This document shows positions 59,201 through 64,000 of a stretch of 64,000 nt of DNA, one piece after another. A program made the position numbers and the translations under genes. The first letter of the stretch is position 1. Every line of letters begins with the position of its first letter. Source of the stretch: Clostridiales bacterium (GTDB taxonomy: Bacteria; Bacillota; Clostridia; Christensenellales; Aristaeellaceae); assembly GCA_017569285.1 (NCBI GenBank), contig CP069419.1:1178001-1242000 (forward strand). The letters are read 5' to 3'. The notes beneath the pieces are model-generated. The model had not been told where the DNA came from, ran no database searches, and saw only the letters and a program-made list of their open reading frames with translations.

Positions 59201-62200
59201 CTTGTTGTTTGTAAAACCGGCCTTCCTTACAGTTCCGTCATAAACGTTTCCTGTCCAGCGGTCAGGTTCCACGCGGACAGTGACATTGATCTTTGTCACT
59301 TCCAATGTGCCGCTGATATAACGGATCTGATAATAATTTTCACTTGCCCCGCTGATTGTCGCGTTCTCGGGAGTGACTGTAGCCACACCGGCATTCTCGC
59401 GTCCATCGCCCTCTGCATTGTCTGCACCGGAATAAGTATATCCGATGCTTGCCAACGTATGTCCTTTATCACTCAAAAGGCCTTCTATGGTCACCTGGTC
59501 ACTAATGGTGGAAGCAATCTTCAAAGCTGTTCCATCATATGGTTTAATCCTGTTCACTGCTGTGATGGTCAGCTTCTTCTGATAAAACAGGGTGAAGATC
59601 AGTCCATTATTCGCGATCTCTGTCGTGATCTTATAAGTGGATCCGGCATCGTCGCCATTATAATTGGTTCCTACAACCGCTTTATTGAGCGCCCATCCGG
59701 TAATAGGCGTCCGGCTCAGGGTATAGGTCTTACCGATCTTCAGGATCTGAGTGTCTTCGTCAGCGATCGCGTTGCCGTCCATGTCGACAAAGCGGACCGT
59801 GACCGTAGCGCTCTTGAACTTGGAATAGTAGAAGTAGAAACTGTTCTGTTCGGCAGTTGCGGTCAGGGTCAGCGTCTTCTCGACCTCATCCGGGAAGAAC
59901 TCATATCCTTCGAATTCCGGATGTGCCGCTATAAGCGAATCGTAATCCACAGCCGCTGCCAACTCAATTACGGAAGCCGTATCGCCGGGAACATTTTCAA
60001 CTGTTTTCGCTGCTGCAACAGCAATATCTTCATCAGGGTAGTCATTCGGATCCAGGATATAATAGACCTTATAGCTGGTCGTCTCCGCTTTCTCACTGTA
60101 GACGAAAACCAACACGTTTTTGGAAATGTCATCGGAAAGTTTCAGGGTTTGGCTGGCATCCTGCGGCCGATAACCCGCGACTGCGATCGCCTGTTCTGTA
60201 ATGTTCTGATCAACCGTCAAATTCGGATTGGAAACATTCTTGTCGTCCGCAACCGGATTGCCTTCTTCATCGACATAGCGGACTGTATAACTCAGCGTTG
60301 CTTTTGTCCAGTGAGCATACACTGTGGTGTCTTCAGTGATCTGGGTGTTCCAGTCGAAGAGGGTATCACCGTCCGCCGTGGAATACCAGCCATCGAAAGT
60401 ATAACCCTCTTTGGTCGGGCTGGTCGTCGGCGCGCTTGCCCTCTTGTATTTCTCAACCGTCTGACTGTCCGACATCTCGGTTGACGGATTGTCTCCATCC
60501 ACAAAGCTGACCGTATAGGACGGAGCGGTCCACTTCGCGTAAAGCACAACATTGGTAGCCGGCATAGTGGAGAATGTATATTGGGCAGTCAAACCGGAAT
60601 TGGAATACCAGCCTCCGAAAGTATAGTCACTGTCAACTCCGCACTGGGCGGCAGTGGGCGTCCAGACGTACGGCGCCTTGTTGATGTTGGCGTCAAATTT
60701 GATGTTTTCTATTGTGTCCAGATTCGTACTGCCGTAGAAGTAGTCAATCTGGAAAGTGTCCCTGTTATAGTAGAAATCATATTGGGTAACATTCTGCGCT
60801 CCGGAGTTGCCATGATCATACGTGTAACCGGCAATTTCTTTTGCGCCCAGGTTGCCACCGGATGACGTATACGTCTGGCTGTATTCCTCAGACTTGGTAT
60901 AGCCATCATCATCCGCATTCTGGAGCCAGTAATTGACTGTATATGTGTATGCATTACCAGTCCATTGGGCTGTATACGTAATGGATGTTCCGCTGTTGGG
61001 CAGCATCTCAGGCGTCACAATCGTGCGTTTTGTCACATAACGGCTCTGCTCCTGCGGATTATACCAACCGTTAAAGGAAACATTATTCCAAACCGGCCAC
61101 CAGTTGGTACCAGAGTTATACCTGCCAGTCACGTTTCCAGGCCACGCTGAAGAAATGTCTTGTCCCAGCTTGACTGTAATAGTATAGTTCAATGTTCCCG
61201 TGCCGGTAACATTTTTGCCGGTCAGCGTAGCTTCAACGTTGTAAGTATACCATTGGGTATATGTACCTCCATTGAAGATAAAAGTGTACTCCCTCAGCTT
61301 ATAATACACATACAGGACAGACGATCCGTCTGCAGCAATCTCCACGCTGGAAGAGGCATTCTGTGTATCGTCTTTGACCCATCCAGCTTTGGTCTTATCC
61401 GGGATGGTTCCATCTGTGGCATAGACAGTTTCACCTACTGTGCCACTTCCGGTTTCGGAATTTTCATATACAAAGCTAGATGCCGTACCGGCGTCATTGT
61501 ACTTCTCGAACAAATAGACGATCGAGTAGTTGACTGTATCGCCGGTCCACTTCGCGTACAGGGTTGTGTTTTCTTCAATAGTAACCGTAGATCCTGCAGA
61601 TTGTGTCAGATCGGCGTCTATATACCAACCGGCAAAGGTATAGCCGGTACGCGTCGGGACAGTGGAAGAAACTGCTGCTTCAGTGCCGTATGGTACTGTT
61701 GCGCCGCCCACATAACTGCCGCCGTTGGTTTCATAGGTCAGCTGGTATTGTTTACGAGTGTAATATACTTTCAGTTCCTGTCCTTCAGCCTGGTTAATGA
61801 TCGTTCCTTCAGCCAGTTCAAGGGTCGCATAATCATAGGTGTTGACAGAAGGCGTAACATAACTGTTCAGGACGCCATAGATATGTTTCCGTTCAATCTC
61901 GCTGTATCCGTCCCCTTCCAGATCCTTAAGCATGTATACAAAGTCATATTCCGCTGTATACTTTACATACTTGATCCGAACCGTACACTCATTGTCATCA
62001 TTAAAGTCGTCTTCTTCAACTGTTACAGTGGGTGTTTCAGGATAATAGATCGGAGCCCCTGGCACTTCATCCGGGTCTGTCTGCGTACTGGAGGGCGCTG
62101 TGATCGTGTAGGGTAATTGTCCTGCTTCCACCTGAAGGAGATCTGTATTGAAAATAACTTCGACTCCTCTGTTATTCAGGTAATAATATTCAGCAGTGAT

Positions 62201-63445
62201 ATCATAGATCGTTACCGTGCGGAACTTAGCTACAACCACCATATCGCCGTTGACAACGGTGTCGGCGGTCACTTCTGTGTCAGTGCCCTTAATAACCCAC
62301 TTTTCGAAGGCTTTACCCGCCACGAAAGGATCCTGGGGCATCGTAGCGATGGCTTCGCCTCCCGTGCGGAAGAACTGAGACAACCGTTCCTGTTCTTCTC
62401 CACCATTCTCAACAATAAAGGTGACGGAGAACATATCAATAAATTGTGCGTCAAGAACGAGATCAGAGGTAACCTCTTCGCCTCCGACATATTCTGTTTC
62501 ATCGACATACCAGCCTTCAAACTGCTTGCCTTCAATTACAGGGTCAGCAGGCAAAATCAGTTCGTCACCTATATAATATGTACCGGTCTGGTAAACATCG
62601 TCACCTGTCTTAAATGTAACGGTAAATACATTTTGGTCATATGCTGCCCAGACAGCTGTATCTTCGCTAACAGCCACCTGATTGTTATAATCTTCGTTAG
62701 TATTAGTCTTTTTATCGTAGTAGACCCATTTGCCAGTATACCCGGCCTTTTCGGGTACAGCAGGAAGGTCATTGACGCAGTAGTGGGTATCCGCATCAAC
62801 GGTCCTTATTGTTACAGTCTCAGTTTTATCCGCATTTGTATAGAATGTGATGGTATAAGTAATCCTTTTATAACCAGCAACAATATCCAGATCATTCCCG
62901 ACAACATAATCACTGGTCACTTGTTCGCCTGCGCTCCACTCAGCACTCTGGCCGGTTTGAGTTGCAATACCTATCCCCCAATAGCCATCTTTATAATCAT
63001 CACGAGCCGGAACAGCAGGAAGATCTCCGATTGCTTCACCGTCAGGGACCTGTTTGGTTTCAATCACGTCTCCGTTATGGTTCCGGAAGCGGACTTCCCA
63101 ACCGTACTTGGGCACGAATTCCATGTCAGAAGTAGGTCTATACTGTGTCGAGAACCATACCCCAACAGCTTCGCAGTACCAGCCTATGAATTGCTGGCCT
63201 TCCGGCGCCGGATCAGGATCAGGAGCTGGATTATTGATCATATTGCCCGCCGGGACAAAATTATCACCTGCGGGTATATCCTTAAATGAGATATGGTAGG
63301 TCCCAGCACCTGCGCGCAACGGTTGGCTGGTGATGCGGCCTTCGCCTGCCGCGAATGCGCCTGCCGGAATCATCTGGAAGATCATCATCAGGGACATGAC
63401 AATCGCCAGAAGCCTTTTCTTCATGCTGTAGTACTCGTTATTCAT
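41255..63445 (-). CDS. Giant secreted MBG/YDG-repeat adhesin, cassette 1 (ten frame breaks)
   Basis: If the frame breaks are corrected, one protein of about 7,396 aa. ATG 63445 has AAGGAGG 9 bases upstream; the signal peptide is LLAIVMSLMMIFQMIPAGAF, then AAGEG. Order: several InlB/Listeria-Bacteroides-type repeats (GYTFAGWYIDADLTQSAGS, FDGWYSTADGDTLFDWNT), MucBP-like segments (VRYVDEEGNPVADD, VRFVDMDGNAIADE), three diverged MBG/YDG domains, 27 tandem copies of a 173-residue MBG pair, two 175-residue MBG/Ig-like repeats, three DUF11-like repeats (YALGETISYKITVTNDGNLA), MucBP-like domains, and the tail DDYDTPLGL...CIGETYE. No LPXTG or membrane anchor. Frame breaks lie near 57954, 55880, 53488, 52780, 52545, 52260, 51193, 51056, 47257 and 45089, all within the repeat array; they sum to zero, so start and end are in frame. 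Likely a long surface or matrix adhesin; a binding partner is unknown. Confidence 0.78.
41755..42755 (-). repeat. Three DUF11-like domain repeats
   Basis: Units of about 114 residues with ALGETISYKITVTNDGNLAI, NVKVDDELTGLHETIESLA and YTVTEDDILAG. The first two are nearly identical; the third (YMLGETIEYRIVVTNDGNLT) is diverged. Linkers read EPTEPGKGTKEDPTE. These are Ig-like surface domains near the C-terminus of giant protein 1. Confidence 0.85.
43325..44374 (-). repeat. Two-copy 525-bp MBG/Ig-like repeat
   Basis: Two units of about 175 residues: FTGETDxxTYTGSEIELT..., AGENDVTKNYDITVTPGKLT, then an Ig-like part EDDEYTYDGTAHASTKTPSS ... AGEYTIYVKATNPNY. They follow the 27-copy array in protein order and are in frame. 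Confidence 0.85.
44375..58387 (-). repeat. 27 tandem copies of a 519-bp MBG/YDG double-domain repeat
   Basis: The block is 14,013 bases, exactly 27 x 519. Each 173-residue unit has two MBG-type domains: one of about 84 residues starting VEIELTADSATKEYDGTAL and ending IAYKQGELEVTK, and one of about 89 starting VEITITAGDGEQTYNGNAL and ending AEAGTLTINP. Copies differ only at a few points (VEGSQ/DQ/NQ/GQ, ITAEAG/ITTEAG, one unit with ECDTVALNNN). Indels at ten places break the frame, in copies near both ends and in a heavily damaged stretch at 51.0-52.8 kb. Confidence 0.92.
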
Positions 63446-63490
63446 TACCCGCATCCTCCTTGGATGTTTCGACGTCTCTATACGGTTTTA

Positions 63491-63515
63491 CCCGGGGCGA
63501 TTTTCCCGTCCCGGG
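63491..63515 (-). other. Intercistronic hairpin, SH3 protein to giant protein 1
   Basis: CCCGGG-A-CG pairs with CG-C-CCCGGG over a short A-rich loop, in the 89-base gap between the SH3-protein stop and the giant-gene start, about 19 bases after the stop. No strong T-run. It occupies the same position as the hairpin at 36257-36285 in cassette 2. Confidence 0.6.
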
Positions 63516-63534
63516 ATAGCATGTTGATTCCTGG

Positions 63535-64000
63535 TCAATAGTAGTAGACTGACAGGCGCCAATCCCAACTCATACTTTCCGCCGACGCGCTGAACGTATA
63601 CGAATCCTCACACGCACCGCTGACATCCAGGAAGCCGGCTCCGTCATGCTTGTCGCATTCCCATTGATACCTGATCTCAAATCCGTCAAAGCCTTCAATC
63701 CGGCTGGTCAGGGTCACAGGCTCCCCAACACGGACTGTTTTCCTGCGGGAGGTAAAGATCGTCACCTTCATGTTGGCCGTGGGATCTTCCGCTTCTTCCT
63801 CAGCAGGAACTTCTTCCCCTGTTCCATCAGGTTCTTCTTCTATGGGCTTTTCCTCTGCAACGTCATCTGTTGGCAGCAGATAGGAACGAATATCCTCGAT
63901 GAAGATATATCCTTCTGTTTCGCCGACAATGACCTTCACCCAATCATCTTCAACCTCAATCACTACGATTTCGGTATCCTTTTCCACATCCGCAATGATG
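63535..64000 (-). CDS. SH3/Ig-like surface protein, cassette 1, C-terminal part
   Basis: The open frame runs off the window edge, so only the last 155 codons (to the stop) are seen. They hold the end of an SH3 domain (VEKDTEIVVIEVEDDWVKVI, ETEGYIFIEDIRSYL), an acidic linker (EEKPIEEEPDGTGEEVPAEE), and an Ig-like domain starting KVTIFTSRRKTVRVGEPVTL and ending WDWRLSVYYY. Domain order and both ends of the Ig-like domain match the protein at 36294-38816 (KVTIFSSR ... [10 protein letters not shown]), so the two are paralogs. It lies 89 bases upstream of giant protein 1, as its paralog lies upstream of giant protein 2. Confidence 0.8.
   Translation of the reverse strand, partial: IIADVEKDTEIVVIEVEDDWVKVIVGETEGYIFIEDIRSYLLPTDDVAEEKPIEEEPDGTGEEVPAEEEAEDPTANMKVTIFTSRRKTVRVGEPVTLTSRIEGFDGFEIRYQWECDKHDGAGFLDVSGACEDSYTFSASAESMSWDWRLSVYYY

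Noticed and set aside
1-64000. tRNA or rRNA genes
   Set aside because: I saw no cloverleaf-like segment with TTCGAATC/GGTTCGA-type T-loops, nor rRNA-like sequence, on either strand; a dedicated search was not possible.

Overview
The window looks like chromosome of a fairly GC-rich, low-synteny Bacillota (Clostridia-type) bacterium, probably an uncultured gut or rumen species. The evidence is gene content: an mltG - ylbF - RNase J group, a YesM/YesN-type two-component system, a PdaC-like deacetylase, consensus sigma-A promoters and AGGAGG ribosome sites, and large surface proteins built from Cna_B, FctA/Spy0128-like, InlB-type and MBG/YDG-type domains. The lineage cannot be fixed from the sequence alone.

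Layout. (1) 1-2740, minus strand: housekeeping genes mltG (partial), ylbF and rnjA. (2) 2.9-9.1 kb, plus strand: a three-gene operon (DUF5058-like membrane protein, second small membrane protein, M20 peptidase), then a GPH-family sugar:cation symporter, then a secreted polysaccharide deacetylase, each unit with its own promoter and terminator. (3) 9.2-17.8 kb, minus strand: a sugar-uptake locus. A binding lipoprotein, a YesM-like histidine kinase and a YesN-like AraC-type regulator form a likely three-part sensor; after a terminator follow ytfQ, ytfR, ytfT and yjfF, resembling the galactofuranose/arabinofuranose-type ABC transporter. (4) 17.9-18.6 kb: an IS200/IS605-like element carrying only tnpA. 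(5) 18.7-64.0 kb, minus strand: the remarkable part.

Region 5 is two tandem copies of a three-gene cassette. Each cassette reads, 5' to 3': a secreted SH3/Ig-like protein rich in Glu/Pro/Ala; a giant secreted repeat protein; and a large family-5 solute-binding protein with no permease or ATPase beside it. Cassette 1 is 64000 to 39144 (SH3 protein cut by the window edge; giant protein about 7,396 aa with 27 copies of a 173-residue MBG/YDG double domain). Cassette 2 is 38816 to 18721 (SH3 protein 840 aa; giant protein about 5,139 aa with 18 Cna_B-like repeats and about 10 FctA-like repeats). The giant proteins have different repeats but share a C-terminal signature (acidic-Tyr-Asp-Thr-Pro-Leu-Gly-Leu ... 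Ile-Gly-[Asp/Glu]-x-Tyr-Glu-end), and neither has an LPXTG anchor. The same TPLGL motif occurs inside the SH3 protein. Every gene junction in the two cassettes carries one strong GC-rich hairpin.

Both giant genes are interrupted by small indels (3 and 10 sites). Every one lies inside the near-identical repeat arrays and none in unique sequence. I read these mainly as assembly or base-calling errors, and annotate each gene as one locus; real decay or repeat recombination cannot be excluded from this sequence alone.
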